Shown one piece after another: positions 8,678 through 16,024 of a stretch of DNA of 64,000 nucleotides. The DNA lies in assembly GCF_026340675.1 (NCBI RefSeq), contig NZ_JAPEOX010000002.1, forward strand, positions 310,001 through 374,000. Direction: 5' to 3'. The stretch is from Streptomyces sp. NBC_01264. Its GTDB lineage: Bacteria; Actinomycetota; Actinomycetes; Streptomycetales; Streptomycetaceae. Under the pieces are notes generated by a model. The model was given only the letters and a program-made list of their open reading frames with translations, ran no database searches and was not told the origin of the DNA. How positions within the stretch are numbered: position 1 is the stretch's first letter; every line of letters begins with the position of its first letter. The translations under genes and the position numbers were made by a program.

Positions 8678-9153
8678 GTCCCGTGACCCAGCCGGCATCC
8701 GCCGCCCCCGCCCTGCCGACGTCCGAGGGCCTCGACTGGATCGTCAACCGGTTCACCGAGAGGGTGGTCGGCATCCGGGCGGCCGCCGTGGTCTCGGCCG
8801 ACGGACTGCTCCTGGCATCGTCCGCGGGCCTGGTCGGCGACGCCACCCGGCTGGCGGCCGTCAGCAGCGGCCTGGTCGCCCTGAGCGCCGGCGGGGCCCA
8901 GCTCCTCGACCGGGGCGGAGTCTCCCGCACCATCATCGAAATGGCCCACGGCACCATCGTCGTCATGGCGATCTCGGACGGCTCGCTGCTCGCGGTTCTC
9001 GCCTCTCCCCAGTGCGATCTGGGGGTTGCCGGCTACCACATGGCCCGCCTGGCCCGGCAGTGCGGAGACGTGCTGACGCCCGCCCGCCGGGGCCAGGGGC
9101 CGGACGGGCCCGCCGGGAACACGACGCCGCCACGCCCCTGGACCGCGGCATGA
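8674..9153 (+). CDS. cvnB: Conservon Roadblock/LC7 protein CvnB
   Basis: A 159-residue protein with the Roadblock/LC7 fold: LDWIVNRFTERVVGIRAAAVVSADGLLLASSAGL, GLVALSAGGAQLL and IIEMAHGTIVVMAISDGSLLAVL. In conservons CvnB probably regulates nucleotide cycling of CvnD at the membrane. The start overlaps the cvnA stop (ATGA at 8674-8677). The C-terminal tail after residue 125 is low-complexity and Pro/Gly-rich. Its stop again overlaps the next start by ATGA. Confidence 0.9.
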   Translation: MSPVTQPASAAPALPTSEGLDWIVNRFTERVVGIRAAAVVSADGLLLASSAGLVGDATRLAAVSSGLVALSAGGAQLLDRGGVSRTIIEMAHGTIVVMAISDGSLLAVLASPQCDLGVAGYHMARLARQCGDVLTPARRGQGPDGPAGNTTPPRPWTAA

Positions 9154-9521
9154 ACACGGCGCACTTCGAACCGGGCAACCGGGACGCCGAGGCCGACTCC
9201 TTCGGACCCCGGCCCTACACCCTGACGCGCGGCCGCACGCAGGCCAGCCGTCTGCTGCGGCTGGAGACCCTGGTGAGCACGGTGCCTCAACTCCGCGATC
9301 ACCGAGGGCCATTGCCCGAGTACGACCGGATCCGTGAGATGTGCGTCCGGCCCTGCTCGGTGGCCGAGATCTCCGCCGTCCTCGGCATCCCGGTCGGCGT
9401 GATGCGGATCCTCGTCGCGGACCTGGCGGACGGCGGCCTGGTGCAGGTGCACGAACAAGACGAACACGGCGCCTCCACGACCATGCTCGAACGCGTGCTG
9501 CGCGGACTCGAACGCCTCTGA
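9150..9521 (+). CDS. cvnC: Conservon DUF742 protein CvnC
   Basis: This 123-residue protein has the DUF742 layout: an N-terminal FGPRPYTLTRGRT segment and a winged-helix-like C-terminal half with VRPCSVAEISAVLGIPVGVMRILVADLADGGLVQVH. The third gene of every conservon encodes this type. It may act as an adapter in the CvnA-D membrane complex. ATGA overlap with cvnB indicates translational coupling. Confidence 0.9.
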   Translation: MNTAHFEPGNRDAEADSFGPRPYTLTRGRTQASRLLRLETLVSTVPQLRDHRGPLPEYDRIREMCVRPCSVAEISAVLGIPVGVMRILVADLADGGLVQVHEQDEHGASTTMLERVLRGLERL

Positions 9522-9544
9522 TGCCCTTCCGTGAGGAGAGAACA

Positions 9545-10120
9545 GTGAATACGACGGGCAGCCGCCTGACCACCAGTGCCAAGATCGTCATCGCCGGTGG
9601 CTTCGGCGCCGGCAAGACCACGTTCGTGGGGTCGATCTCCGAGATCGAACCACTGCGCACGGAGGCGGTGATGACGGCCGCGTCGGAGGGCGTGGACGCG
9701 CTGAGCCACACCCCCCGGAAACGGACGACGACCGTCGCGATGGACTTCGGGCGCATCACCATCGACGAGGACCTCGTTCTGTTCCTGTTCGGAACCCCGG
9801 GCCAGGACCGGTTCTGGTTCATGTGGGACGACCTGGTGCGCGGCGCGGTGGGCGGGGTGGTCATCGCCGACACCCGGCGGCTACAGGAGAGCTTCGCCGC
9901 CGTGGACTATTTCGAGAACTGCGGGCTGCCCTACGCGGTGGCCATGAACCCCTTCGACGGGCGAAGGACCCACACGCCCGAGGAGGTCCGCGCCGCTCTG
10001 GGCGTGGGCGAGTCGGTACCCGTGCTCTACACCGACGCCCGGGAGCGGCGCGATGTCCAGCAGATGCTCATCGAGGTCGTCCGCCAGGCCCTGCGGTCCC
10101 ACGCCGGGGCACCCGTCTAG
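9545..10120 (+). CDS. cvnD: Conservon small GTPase-like protein CvnD
   Basis: The 191-residue P-loop protein has Walker A GGFGAGKTT at about residues 17-25, a TTTVAMDFGRI switch segment, FGTPGQDRFWFMW as Walker B, and MNPFDG where small GTPases have NKxD. This fits the conservon ATP/GTP-binding protein. I chose the GTG at 9545 because GAGGAG lies 7 bases upstream; an ATG at 9521 overlapping the cvnC stop would add 8 residues. It ends the core conservon. Confidence 0.9.
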   Translation: MNTTGSRLTTSAKIVIAGGFGAGKTTFVGSISEIEPLRTEAVMTAASEGVDALSHTPRKRTTTVAMDFGRITIDEDLVLFLFGTPGQDRFWFMWDDLVRGAVGGVVIADTRRLQESFAAVDYFENCGLPYAVAMNPFDGRRTHTPEEVRAALGVGESVPVLYTDARERRDVQQMLIEVVRQALRSHAGAPV

Positions 10121-10178
10121 GGCTCTGCGCCCTCAACGGAACGTCACGCACGTACGGATTCGATCCGGAGGAACTCCA

Positions 10179-10556
10179 GTGAACAGCACACTCATGCAGA
10201 CGACTTCCCCTCAGACGGGGTTCGCCGACTTCGTCTCCCGCACACCGGGCATCGAAGAAGGAGTGGTCGCTTCCGCCGACGGCCTCGTCGTCGCCCTGTC
10301 GCGCGGGCTGCCCAGGGACCGCGCCGACCAGCTCGCGGCGCTCGCCACCGGCCTGGCCAGTCTGGCGGCCGGCGGATCCGCCCTCCTCGGCGGCGGCGAC
10401 GTCGTACAGACCCTGGTCGAGATGGACGGCGGCGTCCTGTTCGCCGCTCCGGCCGCCGGTGGTGGGGCGGTCGCGGTCGTCGCCGCCCCCGGCTGCGACC
10501 TCGGTTCCGTGGGCTTCGCCCTGTCGCTGTACGCGCACGGGGCGCCGGCGCACTGA
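10179..10556 (+). CDS. Second Roadblock/LC7-like protein after the conservon
   Basis: A 125-residue protein with the same pattern as CvnB: GVVASADGLVVALSRGLP, LAALATGLASLAAGGSALL, then VQTLVEMDGGVLFAAPAAGG and CDLGSVGFAL. The GTG start has a perfect GGAGGAA ribosome site. It lies 58 bp after cvnD on the same strand, so it is probably an accessory member of this conservon. It lacks the N-terminal helix extension of CvnB and could compete with CvnB for CvnD. The fifth-gene position is not the standard four-gene layout. Confidence 0.8.
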   Translation: MNSTLMQTTSPQTGFADFVSRTPGIEEGVVASADGLVVALSRGLPRDRADQLAALATGLASLAAGGSALLGGGDVVQTLVEMDGGVLFAAPAAGGGAVAVVAAPGCDLGSVGFALSLYAHGAPAH

Positions 10557-11008
10557 CCCGCGCCGGACCGCCGGCCAAGCGTGGGGCGTCGGGCCCCGGT
10601 CGGACCGCATCGCGGATCCACCCGGCGCACCACCCGGCAACCACGGCTCAATCCCGGCACGACGCCCGGCAGAATGGCGAAGCCACGGGCGGGCGATGGG
10701 ACTTCGCACGCTCCGGGACTTCGACCACAGCGCACCCGCGGGCCACCTGGCCCGCGAGCCGCCGAAGCGCCCGCGCACACGCGCCGGCCTGCCCTTTCGC
10801 CGTGCGGGCGGTGCTCTGCCCGCGGCGCACCCACCGCCGCCGGTCCAGCGGTCCCTCCAGAAGGCGACCGGATGACAACGACTTCGGCCGGGTGGACGGG
10901 TGGACGGTTTCCGGTCCATGAGTTGGCAGGGTCATGACAGTTAACGCATGTGGGTGCCACGCTTGCCCTCGGACGTTCACCGTTCCTTCACACCCCCCTG
11001 GAGACGCC
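10557..11008. other. Intergenic region with a possible terminator
   Basis: About 450 bp between the Roadblock gene and the metalloprotease gene. It holds a hairpin at 10737-10756 (8-bp stem, 4-base loop) that may end conservon transcription. The right part should contain the protease promoter. No credible gene is visible. Confidence 0.5.
10737..10756 (+). terminator. Short hairpin downstream of the conservon
   Basis: CGCGGGCC and GGCCCGCG pair around an ACCT loop, 180 bp past the last conservon gene. Assignment is tentative. Confidence 0.35.
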
Positions 11009-13264
11009 TTGTTACGGCGACACCCCCCTCAGCTCCGCAGACCGGCCACTGCCGTCCTCGCCCTGGCGACCGTCACGGCCCTCTTCGCCCTCGGCGCACC
11101 CACGTCGGCCGCCCCTGTGGACCCAGCGCCCCGGACGGAAACCCCGCGGGCCGGCGCGGCTCCCATCGCCCTCTCGCCGGCGGACCGCGCCTCCCTCATC
11201 GGGCAGGCCCGGGACTCGCAGCAGTCCACCGCACGCCGGATCGGCCTCGGGCCCCGCGAGCAGCTCCTCGTCAAGGACGTCATCCAGGACGCCGACGGCA
11301 CGCGGCACACCCGGTACGAGCGCACCTTCGCCGGGCTCCCCGTCCTCGGCGGCGACCTGGTCGTCCACGAGGGGAAGGGCCGGACCACGCTGTCGCGGGC
11401 GAGCGGGGCAACGCTCACCGTCCCTTCCCTGACTCCGGCGGTACGGCCCTCCGGCGCGGCCGCGGCCGCGGTCACCCAGGCCGAACGGGCCGACGTGGTC
11501 CGGCCCAAGGCCGGCGCGCCGAGGCTCGTGATCCGCATGGCCGGTGCGGCCGAACCCGTGCTGGCCTGGGAGACCCTGGTCAAGGGCGTGCAGGAGGACC
11601 GCACCCCCAGCGAGCTGCGCGTCCTCACGGACGCCGGCTCCGGCAAGGTGCTGAGCACCGAGGAACGCGTCCACACCGGCCGCGGCATCGGCCAGTACAA
11701 CGGCGAGGTGTCCATCGGCACGACCCCCTCGGACCCGGGGTACCAGCTGATCGACGCGGACCGCGCGGGCCACCACACCTACGACCTCAACCAGCGGACG
11801 TCGGGAACGGGCACCCTCTTCACGGACGACGACGACGTCTGGGGCGATGGCACGCCCGCCAACCGGCAGACCGCGGGCGTCGACGTGGCCTTCGGCGCCG
11901 CGGCGACCTGGGACTTCTACCAGCAGGCCTTCGGACGCAACGGCATCCGCGACGACGGCGTCGCCGCCTACAGCCGGGCCCACTACGGCAACAACTACGT
12001 CAACGCCTTCTGGTCCGACAGCTGCTTCTGCATGACCTACGGGGACGGCGCGGCCAACACCCACCCCCTGACCTCCCTCGACGTCGCGGCCCACGAGATG
12101 ACCCACGGCGTCACCAGCGCCACCGCGAACCTCACCTACGCGGGCGAGTCCGGCGGGCTGAACGAGGCCACGTCCGACATCTTCGCCGCCGCAGTGGAGT
12201 TCCACTCCGGCCTCGCGGCCGATCCTGGCGACTACCTCGTCGGAGAGAAGATCGACATCCGCGGCAACGGGACACCGCTGCGCTACATGGACCGGCCGTC
12301 CCGGGACGGTGCCTCCCGCGACTACTGGGACTCCTCGCTCGGAAATGTGGACGTCCACTACTCCTCCGGCCCCGCCAACCACTTCTTCTACCTCCTGGCC
12401 GAGGGCAGCGGCGCCAAGACCGTGAACGACGTCGCGTACGACAGCCCGACCTCCGACGGCCTGCCCGTCGCGGGCATCGGAATCGAGAGCGCCGCACAGA
12501 TCTGGTACCGCGCCCTCACCACGTACATGACCTCCGGCACCGACTACGCGGGAGCCCGCACCGCCACCCTCCAGGCGGCGGCCGACCTCTTCGGGGCCTA
12601 CGGCCCCCGCTACCTGGCCGTCGCCGATGCCTGGGCCGGCGTGAACGTCGGCAACCGCATCGCACTCGGTGTGAACGCCGCGCCCATCCCCGACCAGACC
12701 AGCGGCATCGGCCAGGCGGTCAGCCTCCAGGTCGAGGCCTTCACCACCCACACCGGCTCGGCGCTCACCTTCGAGGCGACCGGGCTCCCCGACGGCTTGA
12801 CCCTCGCCGCCGACGGCCTGATCTCCGGTACGCCGACCACTCTCGCGACCAGCGAGGTGAGCATCACGGTCCGGGACGACACCGGATCCTCGGTCACGCG
12901 GTCCTTCACGTGGCAGGTGGCCTACATCTACGCCGCCACCACCCGCGTCGACATCCCGGACAACGGGGCCGCCGTCGAGTCGCCGCTCACCATCACCGAC
13001 CGCTCCGGCAACGCGTCGGCCACCACCCGGGTCCACGTCAAGATCACGCACACCTACCGGGGAGACCTCACCGTCGACCTGGTCGGCCCGGACGGCACCG
13101 CGTACCCCCTGCTCAACCGCAGCGGCGGGCCGGCCGACAACGTCGACCAGACCTTCACCGTCGACGCCTCCGCACAGCCGGTCGAGGGCACGTGGAAGCT
13201 CCGCGTCCAGGACCGCGCCTCCATCGATGTCGGGTACATCGAGCGCTGGGAGCTCACCCCCTGA
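11009..13264 (+). CDS. Secreted M4 (thermolysin-type) metalloprotease with P domain
   Basis: The 751-residue precursor has a signal peptide (about 1-34), an FTP/PepSY-type propeptide, an M4 catalytic domain with HEMTH at 362-366 and GLNEATSD giving the third zinc ligand at about 386, the correct spacing of 24 from the first His. A putative Ig-like domain (PIPDQTSGIGQAV to TGLPDGLTLAADGLISGTP) and a C-terminal proprotein convertase P domain (from about 650) follow. I chose the TTG at 11009 behind CTGGAG because it gives a compact signal peptide; an in-frame ATG exists 75 bp upstream. It would digest extracellular proteins. A terminator follows immediately. Confidence 0.9.
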   Translation: MLRRHPPQLRRPATAVLALATVTALFALGAPTSAAPVDPAPRTETPRAGAAPIALSPADRASLIGQARDSQQSTARRIGLGPREQLLVKDVIQDADGTRHTRYERTFAGLPVLGGDLVVHEGKGRTTLSRASGATLTVPSLTPAVRPSGAAAAAVTQAERADVVRPKAGAPRLVIRMAGAAEPVLAWETLVKGVQEDRTPSELRVLTDAGSGKVLSTEERVHTGRGIGQYNGEVSIGTTPSDPGYQLIDADRAGHHTYDLNQRTSGTGTLFTDDDDVWGDGTPANRQTAGVDVAFGAAATWDFYQQAFGRNGIRDDGVAAYSRAHYGNNYVNAFWSDSCFCMTYGDGAANTHPLTSLDVAAHEMTHGVTSATANLTYAGESGGLNEATSDIFAAAVEFHSGLAADPGDYLVGEKIDIRGNGTPLRYMDRPSRDGASRDYWDSSLGNVDVHYSSGPANHFFYLLAEGSGAKTVNDVAYDSPTSDGLPVAGIGIESAAQIWYRALTTYMTSGTDYAGARTATLQAAADLFGAYGPRYLAVADAWAGVNVGNRIALGVNAAPIPDQTSGIGQAVSLQVEAFTTHTGSALTFEATGLPDGLTLAADGLISGTPTTLATSEVSITVRDDTGSSVTRSFTWQVAYIYAATTRVDIPDNGAAVESPLTITDRSGNASATTRVHVKITHTYRGDLTVDLVGPDGTAYPLLNRSGGPADNVDQTFTVDASAQPVEGTWKLRVQDRASIDVGYIERWELTP

Positions 13265-13282
13265 CCCTCCCGGCCCCCCTCC

Positions 13283-13318
13283 GTGTCGCCCCGCCGCACC
13301 CTCCCGGCGGGGCGACAC
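13283..13318 (+). terminator. Hairpin terminator of the metalloprotease gene
   Basis: A perfect 14-bp stem (13283-13296 with 13305-13318) with an 8-base loop begins 19 bp after the protease stop. Confidence 0.8.
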
Positions 13319-13345
13319 CCCTTCCCACGCAGCACGAAGGATCCG

Positions 13346-13972
13346 ATGACCGAGAACGCCCGTGCGGCCCTGGAGCACCTGCGAGATCCCAGCCGGTTCC
13401 AGTGGTACCTCATACCTCTCCTGCTCCTGGTGATCTACGTGTACGCCGCCGAGGTGGAACGCCGTAACTGGAACGTCTTCTTCGCCGGGCTCGCCCTGTG
13501 GGGCATGGACTGGTTCAACGAGATCTGGAACGCCCTGGTGTTCCACTTCACGCAGCGGGCCCCGGCCTGGGGGGCGGGCGGGGACAGCGCCTTCCAGATC
13601 CTGATCGGGCTCAATGCCGAGATCTGCCTCATGTTCGCGGTCATGGGTGTGGCGGCCGCCAAGCTGCTCCCGCCCCGGGGGACACGGCTGCTCGGCATTC
13701 CCGGCAGATGGCTGTTCGTCCTGCTCAACTCCCTCGCCTGTGTGGGCGTCGAGGTACTGCTGCACAGGGCGGGCGTGCTCACCTGGGACTGGCCCTGGTG
13801 GCAGGAGGGGTTCCCCTTCCTGATCCTTCTGATCGGCTACGCCCCGTTCTTCGTGGTGTGCGCCGTGGTCCACGACCTCCCCCGGGTCCGCGCCAAGGCG
13901 GCGGTCGTCTCGGCCCTCTTCGCCATCGACGCGGCGGCCCTCGCGGCCTTCGGCGCGCTCGGCTGGCTCTAG
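13346..13972 (+). CDS. Integral membrane protein of unknown function
   Basis: The 208-residue protein has about six hydrophobic segments, starting with YLIPLLLLVIYVYAAEVE. Conserved-looking polar residues occur in WGMDWFNEIWNALVFHF and in WDWPWWQEGFPF. I do not recognise a family. The ATG at 13346 follows GAAGG and leaves a hydrophilic 20-residue N-terminus. It is 80 bp upstream of a START-like secreted protein and might be cotranscribed with it, though a terminator precedes it. Confidence 0.72.
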   Translation: MTENARAALEHLRDPSRFQWYLIPLLLLVIYVYAAEVERRNWNVFFAGLALWGMDWFNEIWNALVFHFTQRAPAWGAGGDSAFQILIGLNAEICLMFAVMGVAAAKLLPPRGTRLLGIPGRWLFVLLNSLACVGVEVLLHRAGVLTWDWPWWQEGFPFLILLIGYAPFFVVCAVVHDLPRVRAKAAVVSALFAIDAAALAAFGALGWL

Positions 13973-14053
13973 GGGGTGTCTTGGCCTTCTGTTTCGAATC
14001 TGGCCGGGCCCGTCGGCACCGGTCGTCACCCCACTCGAGAACCGGGAACCTTC

Positions 14054-14608
14054 ATGCATCGCGCATTGACCCTCGCCACCGCATGTGCCGCACTGACCTT
14101 GCTGCCCCTGCGGCCGGCCGCGGCCGCCGAGGCGGCCACGGACTCCCCGGCCCCGCGGGAGCCCGGCCGGCACTCGGTGGTCCACCGCGAGCAGGCGGTC
14201 ATCGCCGCTCCCGCGGAGCGGATCTGGGACGTACTCGTCGACCTGCCTTCCTACCAGGACTGGAACCCGTGGGTGCTGCGCGCCGACGGAGAGGTCCGGC
14301 CGGGGGCCACCGTGCACGTGACGGTCGCCCTCGGCACCCACGTGATGCCCGCGGAACACACCGTCCTCGTGGTCGAACCGAACCGGCGCTTCTGCTGGCG
14401 GGACGCCGGGTGGAACGCCTCCTTCGTCTACGGACAGCGCTGCCGCACCCTCGACCCCCGAGCCGACGGCACGGTCCTGGTCACCAACGAGCTGCTGCTC
14501 GACGGCATCTTCAGCTCGGCCACCGACCTGGTCATGGGCACCGCCCTCCGGAAGGGCCTCGCTGCGGAGACCCGGGCCCTCGAACTGCGGGCGGAGAGCA
14601 TGCACTGA
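14054..14608 (+). CDS. Exported SRPBCC (START-like) domain protein
   Basis: A 184-residue protein with a signal peptide (about 1-25, ending AAAAEA) followed by an SRPBCC/polyketide-cyclase-like domain: VVHREQAVIAAPAERIWDVLVDLPSYQDWNPWV at the N-terminal strand and helix, then GATVHVTVALGTHVMPAEHTVLVVEPNRRFCWR. The fold binds hydrophobic ligands in a cavity. Export of such a domain is uncommon; most are cytoplasmic. It converges with the next gene with only 9 bp between stops. Confidence 0.78.
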   Translation: MHRALTLATACAALTLLPLRPAAAAEAATDSPAPREPGRHSVVHREQAVIAAPAERIWDVLVDLPSYQDWNPWVLRADGEVRPGATVHVTVALGTHVMPAEHTVLVVEPNRRFCWRDAGWNASFVYGQRCRTLDPRADGTVLVTNELLLDGIFSSATDLVMGTALRKGLAAETRALELRAESMH

Positions 14609-14617
14609 CCCCGCCGC

Positions 14618-15358
14618 TCACTTGCCGCCGAGCGGTACGGTGCGGTCCGGGTGGGGCCTCGGCGCCCGCCCCGCGGCAGGAGGAAGCTGCGAACCGGTGC
14701 GTGCGACGATCGCGTGCGGTGGACAGGTGCACGCCGGCGGTGGACCGGCCGCGGAGACCTCGGCGCGCAGACGGATGATTCCCTGGCGGTCCGGCCCGTG
14801 GGCGGCCCGGGCCCCGCAGGCTGGCAGCAGCGGATCCCCGTACTCCAGGGTGACGTCGACCTGCCAGTCCATCCCCTGCGGATCGCTCACCGTCGGGCCG
14901 AGCGCGACGGACCACTTGCCCGCCTCGATCGGTCCGGGCAGGTACCCCGGGGTCGCGTCGGCTGCGGACAGGGTGCACTCGCGCCGGGCCTCGCCCGACC
15001 AGCCGCGGAATCCGTCCGGCCCGAAGACCCCGGTGTCCAGGCCGCTGGGCCAGGTGACGCGCCGGGACGGGAACTCGGGTGGTGCGAACGAGGTGCTGAC
15101 GGAGATGCGCCGGACCCCGGCCGGCACGTCGAAATCGAGGGAGGCCCACTGGTCGTAGCCGAACGGCGAACTCCCCCGGTAGGTCGTCGTGACCGTTCCG
15201 CGCGCCCGGTCGCAGCGCCGCCCCCAGGCGATGCCGACGGGCACCAGAGCGGACATGCCCCACGCGGCCAGCATGGTGCCGAGCCGGAGCGCGTCCCTGC
15301 GCCCGAGGCGCACCGCCAGGGGACCCCGGACGCGAGAGCCCTGGTGTACGTCGGCCAC
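14618..15358 (-). CDS. Orphan N-terminal domain of a CehA/McbA-type metallohydrolase
   Basis: The 246-residue protein has a hydrophobic N-terminal segment, then YDQWASLDFDVPAGVRRISV, LDTGVFGPDGFRGWSG and ATPGYLPGPIEAGKWSVALGP, with VSDPQGMDWQVDVTLEYGDP. In CehA/McbA-family proteins this beta domain precedes a PHP phosphoesterase domain beginning with an HxH motif. Here the chain ends about 60 residues later in a Pro/Arg-rich tail with no HxH, so the catalytic domain is missing. I chose the GTG at 15356-15358. The TetR-type operator at 15491 lies 133 bp upstream. It may be a decayed gene or a stand-alone binding domain. Confidence 0.6.
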   Translation of the reverse strand: MADVHQGSRVRGPLAVRLGRRDALRLGTMLAAWGMSALVPVGIAWGRRCDRARGTVTTTYRGSSPFGYDQWASLDFDVPAGVRRISVSTSFAPPEFPSRRVTWPSGLDTGVFGPDGFRGWSGEARRECTLSAADATPGYLPGPIEAGKWSVALGPTVSDPQGMDWQVDVTLEYGDPLLPACGARAAHGPDRQGIIRLRAEVSAAGPPPACTCPPHAIVARTGSQLPPAAGRAPRPHPDRTVPLGGK

Positions 15359-15490
15359 ATCAACCAACTCGCTTCCCTCGTGGGGCGGGCCCCGGTCGGG
15401 ACCCTGCCGAGACGTGCCGACGCGGATCGCGCGTCGGCACGGGCGACGGCAGCGCCCCGTCACTCTGTGAGACTGAGAAGCTACCGTGCA

Positions 15491-15506
15491 GTTCGTTCGA
15501 ACGAAC
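15491..15506. promoter_or_regulatory. Second copy of the TetR-type operator
   Basis: GTTCGTTCGAACGAAC is a perfect 16-bp palindrome. The 21 bp 15491-15511 are identical to 1522-1542. It lies upstream of the leftward orphan CehA/McbA-domain gene in the same orientation and similar arrangement as at the SDR gene, and 64 bp past the end of the CIS PAAR gene. Confidence 0.75.
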
Positions 15507-15569
15507 AGTAGGGGATGCTCCGGACGCCCGGAAGGGGAACGCCCGGGGCCGGCCACATCCCGCAGGGAT

Positions 15570-15980
15570 TCAGCCGATGAGCACACCGTGGTGCGGAACC
15601 GGAGGCATGATCGTGCCGTTGGGTGCCGGCGCCGGGTCACTGCAGGTCTGGACGGTGTCGCTCGCGCGCGCCGCCGGCTTGCCGCCGATCCGTACGGTCG
15701 CACTGCCCTTCAGCACGGTGCCGGTGTGCGTGGGCGGCACGGAGAAGGTCGCCGGGGCGGGGGCGATGTGCGGGGGGCTGATGGCGGCCGTGCTCGACAG
15801 GGTCGCCGCCGGCTTGCCGCCGATCCGTACCGTCGGACAACACCCTCCCGTCAGCGTCGCCTGGTAGGGGAAGGGCATGGGCTGGGGTGTGGGCGGACCG
15901 GGTGGGGCGGGTACCAGCACGATGTGGATGTCGGTTCCGGTGACCTTGTCACCGAGTCGTGCGGCGGGAAGTCCGGGCAT
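15570..15980 (-). CDS. PAAR-domain spike tip protein of the contractile injection system
   Basis: The 136-residue protein starts PGLPAARLGDKVTGTDIH, the usual PAAR opening, and contains VRIGGKPAATLSSTA and VRIGGKPAARASDTV repeats plus Cys residues suited to zinc binding at the tip. In contractile tails the PAAR protein caps the spike and sharpens it for membrane puncture (Afp10 in the antifeeding prophage). GAAAGGCAG precedes the ATG. It is 44 bp downstream of the CisA-like gene, on the same strand, as the last CIS gene. It lies 7.5 kb from the baseplate genes. Confidence 0.85.
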   Translation of the reverse strand: MPGLPAARLGDKVTGTDIHIVLVPAPPGPPTPQPMPFPYQATLTGGCCPTVRIGGKPAATLSSTAAISPPHIAPAPATFSVPPTHTGTVLKGSATVRIGGKPAARASDTVQTCSDPAPAPNGTIMPPVPHHGVLIG

Positions 15981-16024
15981 GTCGGCTGCCTTTCGAAGAA
16001 GGAAGAAGTGCGGGATCCGCGAGT

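Noticed and set aside
11012..14605. Very long open frame on the minus strand (about 1200 codons) opposite the metalloprotease
   Set aside because: It is antisense to three well-supported genes and its composition is Gly/Arg/Asp-rich with no family motif; long spurious frames are expected at this GC content.
15480..15510. Operator controlling the CIS PAAR gene
   Set aside because: It lies downstream of the PAAR stop, so it more likely belongs to the next leftward gene.
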